Below are positions 48,683-57,017 of a stretch of 64,000 bases of DNA, in pieces; within the stretch, counting starts at the first letter, position 1, and the number at the start of each line of letters is the position of its first letter. The notes under the pieces were generated by a model. The model searched no databases. It was not told the DNA's origin and saw nothing but the letters and a program-made list of their open reading frames with translations. The DNA is from Lachnospiraceae bacterium (GTDB lineage: Bacteria; Bacillota; Clostridia; Lachnospirales; Lachnospiraceae): assembly GCA_016284175.1 (NCBI GenBank), contig JAEEOJ010000031.1:17713-81712 (forward strand), in the 5' to 3' direction. The position numbers and the translations under genes were made by a program.

Positions 48683-49174
48683 TTAAATTCGTTCATACTC
48701 GGTAAAGAAAAATGTATTGTCAAAATATGTCTGTTCGTCTGATTCTTTTACCATCTTCCACTCTTCATCCTCATCCAGATTGGGGAAGTAAGAATCTGCA
48801 CTGAATGCTCTGTCAACTTTTGTGATAAATGCTCTGTCACAGTAAGGAAGAAATTCCTTGTACACGCTTGAGCCGCCGATGATATAAATATCTTCATCAT
48901 TATACTGTTTTAAAAGTTCAAGGCACTCTTCAATCGAATGAACATAAATTTCGCCGTCTTTAGATTCAAGGTTTTTATTTGAAGTAATAACTATATTTGT
49001 TCTGTTTTTAAGAGGCTTCTGACCGGGAAAAGAATCAAGAGTTTTTCTTCCCATAACAACTACTTTTCCTGTAGTGGTCTCTCTGAAAAACTTCTGATCG
49101 GAAGGAATTCTTACAAGAAGTTCGTTTTTATATCCGATTCCCCAGTTGGAATCAACGCAGACAATTAAATTCAT
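48683..49174 (-). CDS. folA: Dihydrofolate reductase
   Basis: 163 residues, usual length. It reduces dihydrofolate with NADPH. Motifs: LIVCVDSNWGIGYKNELLVRIPSDQKFFRETTTGKVVVMGRKTLDS in the N-terminal half (substrate Asp/Glu helix and NADPH loop), TNIVITSN, and EDIYIIGGSSVYKEFLPYCDRAFITKV. It lies 12 bases after thyA; pairing these genes is logical because ThyA makes the dihydrofolate that FolA recycles. A terminator follows. Confidence 0.96.
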   Translation of the reverse strand: MNLIVCVDSNWGIGYKNELLVRIPSDQKFFRETTTGKVVVMGRKTLDSFPGQKPLKNRTNIVITSNKNLESKDGEIYVHSIEECLELLKQYNDEDIYIIGGSSVYKEFLPYCDRAFITKVDRAFSADSYFPNLDEDEEWKMVKESDEQTYFDNTFFFTEYERI

Positions 49175-49186
49175 TTTCTTCTCCTT

Positions 49187-50035
49187 TTATATAGCGATGG
49201 GAATATTCTCAATCTGAGGTCCCGTCACATAATTTTCAACCTTTACATCATCTCTTGTGAACTCATAAAAGTCATGAATGTCCGGATTTAACCAGAATGT
49301 CGGAGCATCATATGTAGGTCTTTCAATTAATTCTTTTACGAGCGGAATATGTCTGTCGTAAATATGCGCATCAGCAATTACATGAACAAGTTCGCCCACT
49401 CTCATGTCACATACCTGAGCAAGCATATGAACAAGCACGGAATACTGAACTACATTCCAGTTGTTTGCCGCAAGCACGTCCTGAGAACGCTGATTTAAAA
49501 TCGCATTTAACGTAAGCTTGTCGTCACCCTTCTTCTGAGTTACGTTAAAGGTCATGCTGTAAGCGCAGGGATAAAGGTTCATCTCATGTAAATCCTGATG
49601 AACGTAAATGTTGGTCATTATACGACGTGAAAAAGGATTGTTTTTAAGATCGTAGATGACTCTGTCGACCTGATCCATCATGCCTTCTTTATACTGATGC
49701 TTTACGCCAAGCTGATATCCGTATGCTTTTCCGATGGAGCCGTTTTCGTCAGCCCACTCGTCCCAGATATGGCTGTGCAGATCATTGATATTGTTGGACT
49801 TTTTCTGCCATATCCATAAAATCTCGTCGGTTGCCGATTTAAGAGCGGTTCTTCTTAACGTGATAAGAGGAAATTCCTTTGATAAATCATATCTGTTTAC
49901 AACACCGAATTTCTTGATAGTGTAAGCGCTTGTACCGTCTTCCCAGTGAGGTCTTACCTTCTCGCCTTCGGTACTGGTACCGTTCTCAAGAATATCCTTG
50001 CACATATTAATGAAAATCTGATCTGCGTAACTCAT
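49187..50035 (-). CDS. thyA: Thymidylate synthase (ThyA family, Bacillus ThyA-like branch)
   Basis: 282 residues. It methylates dUMP to dTMP with methylene-THF. The catalytic cysteine is in LYPCAYSMTF, the phosphate-binding region in NQRSQDVLAANNWNVVQYSVLVHMLAQ, and the uracil/sugar region in VIADAHIYDRHIP. The CAYS and YDRH forms differ from the CHxxxQF and YxNH of the Escherichia coli enzyme and fit the divergent branch seen in Bacillus ThyA and related phages. It is in the middle of the yigZ-thyA-folA operon, with 12-base gaps on both sides. Confidence 0.95.
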   Translation of the reverse strand: MSYADQIFINMCKDILENGTSTEGEKVRPHWEDGTSAYTIKKFGVVNRYDLSKEFPLITLRRTALKSATDEILWIWQKKSNNINDLHSHIWDEWADENGSIGKAYGYQLGVKHQYKEGMMDQVDRVIYDLKNNPFSRRIMTNIYVHQDLHEMNLYPCAYSMTFNVTQKKGDDKLTLNAILNQRSQDVLAANNWNVVQYSVLVHMLAQVCDMRVGELVHVIADAHIYDRHIPLVKELIERPTYDAPTFWLNPDIHDFYEFTRDDVKVENYVTGPQIENIPIAI

Positions 50036-50047
50036 TTCTTTCCCCTC

Positions 50048-50662
50048 TCATAAAGCATACATACATGCTGTTTCGTCTGTTTTTTCAACGCTTCCGTTAG
50101 TTATGTTAACCAAATCTGTATCTACCGCAGAATACATTTCTTTTTCTAAAACTATCGTAATCTCTACGGCATCGGAATATTCGCTGTCCAGAACTTTTAT
50201 GTCTTTATCTCTTAAATACGAACTGATTCTGGCATCGAAATTATATCCGTATTTGTATTTTACGATTACCGCTTCTGTCTCGTTCTTAAAAGTACTTTTA
50301 TCGATTGCATCTTTTAGGGCGGCTGAATATGCCCTTACAAGTCCGCCCGTTCCTAAAAGAGTCCCGCCGAAATATCTTGTTACAACGCATAAAATATCAG
50401 TCAGGCCTTCTTTCTGAAGTATATCAAGCATCGGTCTGCCGGCTGTACCGGAAGGCTCGCCGTCATCGCTGCATTTGATATCCGAACCGTCATCACCCAT
50501 TACATAAGCATAGCAGTGATGTTTCGCATCGTAATACTTTTTCTTCTCGGCCTTAATGATTTCAGTCACTTCATCCGCGCTTGTCACAGTAAACAGATGA
50601 CAGATGAATTTAGACTTTTTTTCTATATAAATACCTTCTTCGGATTCGACTAATTTTTTCAT
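50048..50662 (-). CDS. yigZ: YigZ/IMPACT family protein
   Basis: 204 residues. The N-terminal IMPACT domain shows KKSKFICHLFTVTSADEV, YYDAKHHCYAYVMGDDG, SDDGEPSGTAGRPMLDIL and RYFGGTLLGTGGLVRAYSAA. A C-terminal ferredoxin-like DUF1949-type domain covers about 140-204. The family is linked to translation control and ribosome interaction in eukaryotes; the bacterial role is not settled. It leads the operon with thyA and folA. An extended -10 promoter lies immediately upstream. Confidence 0.92.
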   Translation of the reverse strand: MKKLVESEEGIYIEKKSKFICHLFTVTSADEVTEIIKAEKKKYYDAKHHCYAYVMGDDGSDIKCSDDGEPSGTAGRPMLDILQKEGLTDILCVVTRYFGGTLLGTGGLVRAYSAALKDAIDKSTFKNETEAVIVKYKYGYNFDARISSYLRDKDIKVLDSEYSDAVEITIVLEKEMYSAVDTDLVNITNGSVEKTDETACMYAL

Positions 50663-50678
50663 TTTAACCTCGAAGATA

Positions 50679-50707
50679 ATTCTATCAAAGGGGACACCTT
50701 TTTACAA
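50679..50707 (-). promoter_or_regulatory. Promoter of the yigZ-thyA-folA operon
   Basis: TTGTAA (50707-50702), 17-bp spacer, extended TGATAGAAT with -10 TAGAAT (50684-50679). The spacer contains GGGGACACC (50690-50698), which resembles one end of the REP-like element. Confidence 0.65.
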
Positions 50708-50730
50708 GATGAAAGAGCTTTTTGAAACTA

Positions 50731-50759
50731 TTAACAAATTTCTTATTTTATATTATAAT
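50731..50759 (+). promoter_or_regulatory. Promoter of the class A PBP gene
   Basis: TTAACA (50731-50736), 17-bp spacer, TATAAT (50754-50759). Predicted start near 50766, leaving a leader of about 95 bases. Confidence 0.75.
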
Positions 50760-50860
50760 ATATATTTGATTTTATGTTTGCTTATGAAAACAAACACCAA
50801 TATGTTGTGCGATACGACTTGAAAACGCCTTATTTAGGCTTATTTACGAAAGGAAACAAC

Positions 50861-53440
50861 ATGAACTTTTCCAAGCTTGGAATTAAAAGAACTTTAAGAC
50901 AGATGCGTTCAAAAGGCATTAAAGTTGCCAATCTTTTTAAAGTATCTGCTCTTGAATTAATATTTATCGGATTTATCATCGGATGCGTGCTTCTTTTATG
51001 TGTCGGTTTAGGTGCATTTAACGGAGTTCTGGCAAGTTCACCCGAGGTCGATATGTCAGACCTTAAGCCCAAAGGATACGCTTCGGTTGTATATGACAGC
51101 GAAGGTCATGAAATGACCAAACTTGTTTCGGCTAACGCTAACAGAAGTTATGTTGGTATTGATAAGATTCCTCAGGATCTCTGCGATGCTTTTGTTGCTA
51201 TCGAGGACGAACGTTTTTATGAGCATAACGGTATTGATATCAAGGCTATTGTCCGTGCAGGTTTTGATGGCATCAGAAACGGTTTTGATTTCCACCAGGG
51301 TGGTTCAACCATCACTCAGCAGGTTATTAAAAACAACGTATTTGACGAAACCTGGGTGACCGAAACAAATCAGATTAACAGATTTAAGAGAAAAATTCAG
51401 GAACAGTATATCGCAATCGATACCGAGAAAAAGATGTCCAAGACAGAGATTCTTGAGTATTACTTAAATACCATCAACCTCGGTCAGAATACTCTTGGTG
51501 TTCAGGCAGCTTCTCAAAGATATTTCGGAAAACCGGTTTATCAGCTTACATTATCCGAATGCGCTGTTCTTGCCGGTATCACACAGAACCCTGCAAAGTA
51601 CAATCCTATCTCCCACCCTGATAAGAACGAGGAAAAAAGAGCTACAGTTTTAAAATATATGTATGAACAGGGCTATATTACAAAGGATGAATGGACCGAA
51701 GCGCTTGCTGACGATGTATATTCAAGAATCAAAAAGAATAACGAAGTTGTTGCTTCAAAGAGCATTAACTCATATTTTGTTGACGAACTTACAGATCAGG
51801 TTACCAAGCATTTAGTCGAAGTTGCAGGTTATACCGATAAACAGGCATATGATCAGCTTTATTCCGGCGGTCTTAAAATTTATTCTACTCAGAATCCCGA
51901 GATTCAGGGTTACTGCGATGAAGTTTTCGGCAACGAAGAAAGCTATGCAGGTAAAACCAAATATCTTTTGGACTATAAGTTAACCGTAGATAAAGCTAAC
52001 GGTGACGTGGTAAACCACTCTACCGAAATGTTCCAGAGTTACTTCAAAGAGTTTAACAAAGATTTCAATCTTATTTACAATTCTGAAGAAGAAGCTTTGG
52101 CTGCTATTGAAGAATACAAAGCAGCAGTTATGGAAGAAGGCGATGAGGAAAGAGCCGAAACCTATAATCTTGTTCCCCAGCCTCAGGCATCCATAACCGT
52201 TATGGACCAGCATACAGGATATGTTCTTGCCATGGTCGGCGGACGTGGTGAAAAAATTGCAAGTAAAACTCTTAACAGAGCTTCAGATACAATGAGACAG
52301 CCGGGTTCGGTATTTAAGGTGCTTTCAACCTACGCTCCCGCTATTGATTCAGGTGAATTCACTTTGGCCGATGTTCAGGACGACGCTCCTTTTACATACA
52401 AAAACGGACGTCCTATTTCAAACTGGTACGGACAGAATTATCGTGGTGTTTGTTCTTTAAGAACAGGTATTAAGGATTCACTTAACATCGTTACCGTAAA
52501 AGTACTTACTCAGATCGGCCCTCAGGCCGGTTTCGACAAACTGATTGATTTCGGTTTCACTACACTTGTTGACAGAGAAGTAACCAGAGACGGTCAGGTT
52601 ATGTCAGATATCAACCAGGCTCTCGCTCTCGGCGGTATTACTCACGGTGTTACAAATATGGAAACAAATGCCGCATACGCAAGTATCGCAAACGGCGGTA
52701 TTTACAATCAGCCTCTTTTATATTCAAAGGTTACAGATGACGAAGGTAATATAATTCTCGACAGTTCAATGTTTGAACAAAGAAGAGTTTTAAAAGAAAC
52801 TACAGCATTCCTTCTTACAAGTGCAATGCAGGACGTTATCAGAAACGGTACCGCACACATGGTTGACTTCGGTAACATGTCTATCGCAGGTAAAACAGGT
52901 ACAACCTCCTCCTACAACGATATATGGTTCGCCGGTTATTCACCGTATTACACAGCTACCGTATGGGTTGGTTTTGACAATAACGTAGACCTCGGAAAAG
53001 ACCAGCATGATATAGCTAAATACCTTTGGAAAGAATGTATGCAAAGAATCCATTCGGATCTTCCCAATACTTCATTCGATATTCCTAACGGTATTACAAC
53101 CCGTGCCATCTGCTCTGAGTCCGGTAAGATACCCAATGAAGGCCTCTGTGACGACCATATCAGAACAGAATACTTTGAGGTCGGTACGGAACCCACAGAA
53201 TTCTGTGATGTTCATTATAAAGGCATTATATGCGCTTACGACGGCAAGATTGCCTGTGAGACATGTCCTTTCGCTGTAGAAGGTGTTGCTACTCTTCCTC
53301 TCAAAGAATCAGAGGCTCTTGATTACGGCAAGAACAGTGTTGAAGATAATCACTGTATGCACAATTCAGAGTTCTATGCTCAGGAGAACTATCAGGATAT
53401 CTTAAATGCACAGATGTGGGAAATTCAGTCCAGACAGTAA
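50861..53440 (+). CDS. Class A penicillin-binding protein (PBP1A-like)
   Basis: 859 residues from the ATG at 50861 (MNFSKLGIKR), preceded by AAAGGAAA; an in-frame ATG at 50774 has no ribosome-binding site. A basic cytoplasmic tail and one transmembrane helix (about 28-52) are followed by a GT51 glycosyltransferase domain (FVAIEDERFYEHNGIDIKAI, GGSTITQQVIKNNV, YLNTINLGQNTLGVQAASQRYFGK). The transpeptidase domain carries the serine in PGSVFKVLS (SxxK), the SLN motif in KDSLNIVTVK, and GKTGTTSSYNDIWFAGYSP (KTG). The C-terminus has several cysteines (CSESGKIPNEGLC, CETCPF). It polymerises and cross-links peptidoglycan. It has its own promoter and terminator. Confidence 0.96.
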   Translation: MNFSKLGIKRTLRQMRSKGIKVANLFKVSALELIFIGFIIGCVLLLCVGLGAFNGVLASSPEVDMSDLKPKGYASVVYDSEGHEMTKLVSANANRSYVGIDKIPQDLCDAFVAIEDERFYEHNGIDIKAIVRAGFDGIRNGFDFHQGGSTITQQVIKNNVFDETWVTETNQINRFKRKIQEQYIAIDTEKKMSKTEILEYYLNTINLGQNTLGVQAASQRYFGKPVYQLTLSECAVLAGITQNPAKYNPISHPDKNEEKRATVLKYMYEQGYITKDEWTEALADDVYSRIKKNNEVVASKSINSYFVDELTDQVTKHLVEVAGYTDKQAYDQLYSGGLKIYSTQNPEIQGYCDEVFGNEESYAGKTKYLLDYKLTVDKANGDVVNHSTEMFQSYFKEFNKDFNLIYNSEEEALAAIEEYKAAVMEEGDEERAETYNLVPQPQASITVMDQHTGYVLAMVGGRGEKIASKTLNRASDTMRQPGSVFKVLSTYAPAIDSGEFTLADVQDDAPFTYKNGRPISNWYGQNYRGVCSLRTGIKDSLNIVTVKVLTQIGPQAGFDKLIDFGFTTLVDREVTRDGQVMSDINQALALGGITHGVTNMETNAAYASIANGGIYNQPLLYSKVTDDEGNIILDSSMFEQRRVLKETTAFLLTSAMQDVIRNGTAHMVDFGNMSIAGKTGTTSSYNDIWFAGYSPYYTATVWVGFDNNVDLGKDQHDIAKYLWKECMQRIHSDLPNTSFDIPNGITTRAICSESGKIPNEGLCDDHIRTEYFEVGTEPTEFCDVHYKGIICAYDGKIACETCPFAVEGVATLPLKESEALDYGKNSVEDNHCMHNSEFYAQENYQDILNAQMWEIQSRQ

Positions 53441-53461
53441 ATAATTCAGATTATATACACT

Positions 53462-53495
53462 AAAAAAGATTCGGATTTTATTCCGAATCTTTTTT
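53462..53495. terminator. Bidirectional terminator after the PBP gene
   Basis: AAAAAAGATTCGGA/TCCGAATCTTTTTT, a 14-bp stem with a 6-base loop and U-tracts in both directions, between convergent genes. Confidence 0.9.
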
Positions 53496-53515
53496 ATGAT
53501 TAAATTCATTTTTAA

Positions 53516-54064
53516 CTAATCTTCAGAAGATTCTTCAGTGTTTTCATCGCTCTCTGTTTCTTCGTTTTCCGAAGCAGCTGCATCATTTGAAGAATTATCT
53601 AATTCCACATATTCTTCATATACACCTAAATCGTTTAAGAACATCGGAACGATTTCAACATATTCTGCGTAAACATAAGCAGGCTTTCCGTCGTATTCAA
53701 TCTTAATCCATTCTGAACCTTCTCCGGATATAATCTTGAAATCATATCCTTTATACGCAGAGCCAAGACGCTCATAATCGGTACCCGGGCCTGATCTGAT
53801 ATTTACATTGTCTTCAATTAATCTTGCACGATTATGTACATCAATCTGTACGGTCTTATTCTGGCTTTCTTCCTTTTCCTTGACCTGCATCTGGATTTCT
53901 TCCATATCTACCTTTTCCTTAACCGGAAGGTAATAATTGGTATCCTCTTTTACGACTTCAGGTCTGGTGGCGATTTTTACCACACAAAAGATAATAGCAA
54001 TGGAAAGACAGATAATAACGCCATACATGATAGAAGTTCGTGACTTTTTATCCAGTAACGACAT
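53516..54064 (-). CDS. Membrane-anchored SH3b-domain protein
   Basis: 182 residues. One transmembrane helix (about 12-33) then an extracellular part. A short coiled-coil-like segment rich in Glu/Lys/Gln (about 50-72) precedes a single SH3b domain (about 78-140: NVNIRSGPGTDYERLGSAYKGYDF ... WIKIEYDGKPAYVYAEYVE). The tail is very acidic (NEETESDENTEESSED). Likely a peptidoglycan-binding protein of the cell surface, similar in plan to the two-SH3b protein at 24212-25462. It follows the zinc-ribbon gene by 26 bases and is convergent with the PBP gene. Confidence 0.85.
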   Translation of the reverse strand: MSLLDKKSRTSIMYGVIICLSIAIIFCVVKIATRPEVVKEDTNYYLPVKEKVDMEEIQMQVKEKEESQNKTVQIDVHNRARLIEDNVNIRSGPGTDYERLGSAYKGYDFKIISGEGSEWIKIEYDGKPAYVYAEYVEIVPMFLNDLGVYEEYVELDNSSNDAAASENEETESDENTEESSED

Positions 54065-54090
54065 TTAAGTTTACCTGTAAAAATATTTAT

Positions 54091-55305
54091 TTACTGTTTT
54101 GTTGCATAGAAAGCAATTTCTTCGGTATAAGGAGTTTCCATATCACCATACTTAATTGAAATGGTCATGTTTCCGGAAATGTAATCTCCGTCTGCAACGC
54201 CAACCATATCAATTGTATAAGTACCGGTTGTATCTTCAAATCCGAATAAAGAATTTGAAAGATAACCGTTTAAATCGGTATCGGTAACAGAAAGGCTGTA
54301 AGTACCATTGTCTTTAACTATAATATCTCCGCCTTCATATTTACCCTTTGCATAATCGCTGTAGGTAATGAATGTCTTGTTGTTAAATCTCTGATATCCG
54401 AGATAATCGCCCATATTAACGATCAAATCCCAAGCTGCGGGAGTTGTGTCAGAATCCTCATAAAGAGAAATTGCAAAATCGTCATAAGAATTGTCTGTAT
54501 AAAGATCTGTAACGTCAATAGTAACACCGTTATCTGCAAGATAATCAGCAAGTTCCTGTGAACCGTATGTATTAACTACCTGACTTGTACCTGCATAATC
54601 ACCATAATATGAAGATGACATTGTGTAATCATTATTAGGTGTTGCAGTTCCTGTAAGTTTATCCTTAAATACAAAGAAAGCAATTAATCCGCCGATTACA
54701 AGTAAAAGAACAAGGAGTAAAACAATAACTACAAAGATAATTGCAGCAATGAGACATCCTTTTCCTTTCTTCTTGGGCTTGTCTGCTTTTTCTTTTTTCT
54801 TCTTTTCTTTCTTATCTGCGACAGGAGCTGCAGGAGCAGGCGCGGGAGCAGGTGCAGACTGAGGTGCAGGTTCTGCAACGGGTGCAGGTGCGGGCTGTTC
54901 TGCTACGGGAGCAGGTACAGGCTCTTCAACCTTAACTTCTTCTATAACTTCAGCTACAGGAGCAACAGCCTCTTCTTTAACTTCGGCTACTGCTTCAGCA
55001 ACTTCTTCTTTCTTCTCTTCTACAGTTTCAACAACTTCTTCCTTAACTTCGGCAACTGTTTCAACTGCTTCTTCTTTTACTTCTTCTACAGTCTCAGCAA
55101 CCTCTTCTTTAACTTCGGCTACTGCTTCAACTGCTTCTTCCTTCTTCTCTTCTACAGTTTCTACTACAGCTTCTTTAACCTCAGCAGCAGTCTCAACAAC
55201 TTCAGTTTTTACTTCTTCAGCTGCTTCTGCAACAACCTTGGTTCCGCAGTTAGAACAAAACTGTGCGCCGTCAGGAAGTTTGGTTCCGCAAGTACTACAA
55301 TACAT
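54091..55305 (-). CDS. Zinc-ribbon membrane protein with acidic coiled repeat
   Basis: 404 residues. An N-terminal zinc ribbon (MYCSTCGTKLPDGAQFCSNCGTK) is followed by an Ala/Glu/Val/Lys-rich periodic segment (about 25-130, AEVKEEAVETVEEKKEE-type), a Pro/Ala-rich linker (about 130-170), a Lys-rich stretch (KKEKKKKEKADKPKKKGKG), one strong transmembrane helix (about 185-212) and an extracellular C-terminal domain of ~190 residues with many Tyr, Asp and Thr. Function unknown. The A/E/V repeat resembles that of the tail of the oxidoreductase at 38980-43623. AAGGAG precedes the ATG. Confidence 0.82.
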   Translation of the reverse strand: MYCSTCGTKLPDGAQFCSNCGTKVVAEAAEEVKTEVVETAAEVKEAVVETVEEKKEEAVEAVAEVKEEVAETVEEVKEEAVETVAEVKEEVVETVEEKKEEVAEAVAEVKEEAVAPVAEVIEEVKVEEPVPAPVAEQPAPAPVAEPAPQSAPAPAPAPAAPVADKKEKKKKEKADKPKKKGKGCLIAAIIFVVIVLLLVLLLVIGGLIAFFVFKDKLTGTATPNNDYTMSSSYYGDYAGTSQVVNTYGSQELADYLADNGVTIDVTDLYTDNSYDDFAISLYEDSDTTPAAWDLIVNMGDYLGYQRFNNKTFITYSDYAKGKYEGGDIIVKDNGTYSLSVTDTDLNGYLSNSLFGFEDTTGTYTIDMVGVADGDYISGNMTISIKYGDMETPYTEEIAFYATKQ

Positions 55306-55380
55306 AACAATTCTCCTTTACCCATAATATAGCTAAATCGTTCATTTTAAATCGATTACGCTTAATTTTTCACAAATTTT

Positions 55381-55410
55381 ATTATACCATTTCAGACACT
55401 TCAAATACAA
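55381..55410 (-). promoter_or_regulatory. Promoter of the zinc-ribbon gene
   Basis: TTGTAT (55410-55405), 18-bp spacer, extended TGGTATAAT with TATAAT at 55386-55381. Predicted start near 55374. It is divergent from the tRNA-Thr promoter 20 bases away. Confidence 0.7.
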
Positions 55411-55430
55411 CTCTAAATGAAACTATTTTA

Positions 55431-55460
55431 TTGACAAATTTTATACGCTTATGATAATAT
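55431..55460 (+). promoter_or_regulatory. Promoter of tRNA-Thr
   Basis: TTGACA (55431-55436), 18-bp spacer, TGATAATAT with -10 TAATAT (55455-55460), 16 bases before the tRNA 5' end. Confidence 0.75.
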
Positions 55461-55476
55461 ATATCACGTTGCAAAT

Positions 55477-55549
55477 GCTGCTATGGCTCAGTAGGTAGAG
55501 CGTCGCATTGGTAGTGCGGAGGTCACGGGTCCGATTCCCGTTAGCAGCT
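55477..55549 (+). tRNA. tRNA-Thr (anticodon GGT)
   Basis: A 73-nt cloverleaf on the plus strand: acceptor GCTGCTA/TAGCAGC, D arm GCTC-AGTAGGTA-GAGC, anticodon stem TCGCA/TGCGG with loop TTGGTAG, giving anticodon GGT, and T arm ACGGG-TCCGATT-CCCGT. Discriminator T; the 3' CCA is not encoded. It has its own promoter and a terminator at 55585-55614. Confidence 0.94.
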
Positions 55550-55552
55550 CTC

Positions 55553-55755
55553 GCGTTAAGCACAAGTAAAATAAAAATCAAAAAGCGCACCTCAAGCTTG
55601 CTTGAAAGGTGCGCATTTTTTATTTTTATTTGACGCCGCTCGCGGTGAAATAAATGCGTTAGCATTTATGAATGCGCGAGCAACTTGTGCTTAACGCTCG
55701 AATAATGAGCGAGCGCCTCGTGCTTTACGCGAAAGCGTGAGCACTTGTGCTTTAC
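55553..55755. repeat. Cluster of palindromes and short repeats behind tRNA-Thr
   Basis: GCGTTAAGCACAAGT (55553-55567) is the perfect reverse complement of ACTTGTGCTTAACGC (55683-55697). The motif GAGCRMCTYGTGCTTWAC occurs three times in the same direction (55678, 55711, 55739), the last one overlapping the stop codon of the DUF3048 gene. A hairpin GCTCGCG...CGCGAGC encloses ATAAATGC-GTTA-GCATTTAT (55638-55681), and smaller hairpins CGCTC/GAGCG and ACGC-GAAA-GCGT follow. No reading frame here is credible. Confidence 0.75.
55585..55614. terminator. Bidirectional terminator between tRNA-Thr and the DUF3048 gene
   Basis: GCGCACCT-CAAGC-TT-GCTTG-AA-AGGTGCGC followed by ATTTTTTATTT on the plus strand and TTTTTGATTTTTATTTT on the minus strand. 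The flanking A/T tracts also pair, extending the stem. Confidence 0.85.
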
Positions 55756-56927
55756 TTCAGCTCTACCTTATCCCAGGAATCTGCAGGTACAAATGCAATG
55801 TATGTCTTGCCTGTATTAAGCTTTATTTCTTCACCTGATGATTTGTAGTAATAATGAGTGATACCTTCGGGTGTTGCCTTTGACCATGTAATGGGAACTG
55901 CAATACCTCTTGATAAGTAGTATCCTTCATGTGATGTCGAATCTGTTACATTGTATGTAAGATATCCGTTCTGATCGAGCTGTGTGAAAGAAATGCATTC
56001 AAGGATTACATTTGTAAAGCTTGTTATCTCTCCGTCAAGAGCATCGATATGAGCCTTGTCGTATTCGTAATACTCGTATACTTTCTTATCAGCATTATAC
56101 TTAAGCTGAGTTTTGTTGTGAGGGAACGGTAAATCAACATCAACAACTTTCTTTCCGTCTTTGTTATCTTCTATCTTGTTGTCGCCCTTAGGAGCAAATT
56201 CCCAGTGCTTGCCTTCATAATACTTGTTATATTCAACAGAATATCCGGCCTTTTCGATTCTCTCACCCAAACCGCTGAAAGATTTGCCTGTATTGGGATT
56301 GGTATATGACTCGTATGTTACATATTCGGTGAATTCCGAAGGTTTGCCGTTTGAATATCTTGCAAAACCGCCTGAAAGGTTGTTGCAGTAAGGCATTCCG
56401 ATATAGTTATCGATATAGAAAGGTCCGCCATCGTGAACAAGGATTGCGTTCCATTCTCCGGAAAGCATTACGTTCGTTGTACGTGTACTTCTGATACTTC
56501 CGAACTGCTCAATCTTTTCATAGTCCTTAACAAGGCACATGAGTCTGGTAATTCTTCCGTTAGCGGTTGAATTCATAAGTTCGTATACAACATCTGCCTG
56601 ATTAACTCCATAGTGATCAAGAGCGGTAAGTTCATTATCGACCATAATTGCTACGGGTCTCTGTTTTTCAAGTTTCTCGTCAATCCATTCGTTTGTAAGT
56701 TCACTTCTTACAAAACCTTCTTTGGTTTCTTCGTAAGTATCTTCTTCTTCAGGCTCTTCCTCAACGGGAGTAATGATATCCGATTCAATTGAAACAACTG
56801 TTACAGGCTCTTCTTCCTCGGGAAGTCCTGTTAAATCAGGATCCTTTTTACATGCAATAGAAAATGCAAGGATTGAAATCATACTTGCGGATAAAGCCGC
56901 GATGGTTGTGATCTTCTTTAAATTCAT
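55752..56927 (-). CDS. DUF3048 (YerB-like) lipoprotein
   Basis: 391 residues. A lipoprotein signal (MNLKKITTIAALSASMISIL then AFSIAC, lipobox Cys at about 26) is followed by an acidic Glu/Pro-rich linker (to ~70) and the two-part DUF3048 domain: RPVAIMVDNELTALDHYGVNQADVVYE, GRITRLMCL, FGSIRSTRTTNVMLSGEWNAI and VHDGGPFYIDNY, then the C-terminal part ending GKTYIAFVP. It acts on the outer face of the membrane; members such as Bacillus YerB are not biochemically defined. An extended -10 (TGATATAAT, 56983-56975) lies upstream. Confidence 0.9.
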   Translation of the reverse strand: MNLKKITTIAALSASMISILAFSIACKKDPDLTGLPEEEEPVTVVSIESDIITPVEEEPEEEDTYEETKEGFVRSELTNEWIDEKLEKQRPVAIMVDNELTALDHYGVNQADVVYELMNSTANGRITRLMCLVKDYEKIEQFGSIRSTRTTNVMLSGEWNAILVHDGGPFYIDNYIGMPYCNNLSGGFARYSNGKPSEFTEYVTYESYTNPNTGKSFSGLGERIEKAGYSVEYNKYYEGKHWEFAPKGDNKIEDNKDGKKVVDVDLPFPHNKTQLKYNADKKVYEYYEYDKAHIDALDGEITSFTNVILECISFTQLDQNGYLTYNVTDSTSHEGYYLSRGIAVPITWSKATPEGITHYYYKSSGEEIKLNTGKTYIAFVPADSWDKVELK

Positions 56928-56974
56928 AAAGCTATCCTTTCAACATAAAACTTTGTGTAATAAAACACCAATAA

Positions 56975-56983
56975 ATTATATCA
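56975..56983 (-). promoter_or_regulatory. Extended -10 element before the DUF3048 gene
   Basis: TGATATAAT with TATAAT at 56980-56975 and no clear -35. Predicted start near 56968, leader about 40 bases. Confidence 0.45.
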
Positions 56984-57017
56984 CTTATATATACAAAATA
57001 AAAGATTTTTCGCTATT

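Noticed and set aside
50774-50860. N-terminal extension of the class A PBP
   Set aside because: Lies in the leader right after the promoter; the ATG at 50861 has the ribosome-binding site and the normal basic N-terminus.
55441-55665. A minus-strand frame over tRNA-Thr and its terminator
   Set aside because: It runs across a clear tRNA and a terminator stem; any coding use is not credible.
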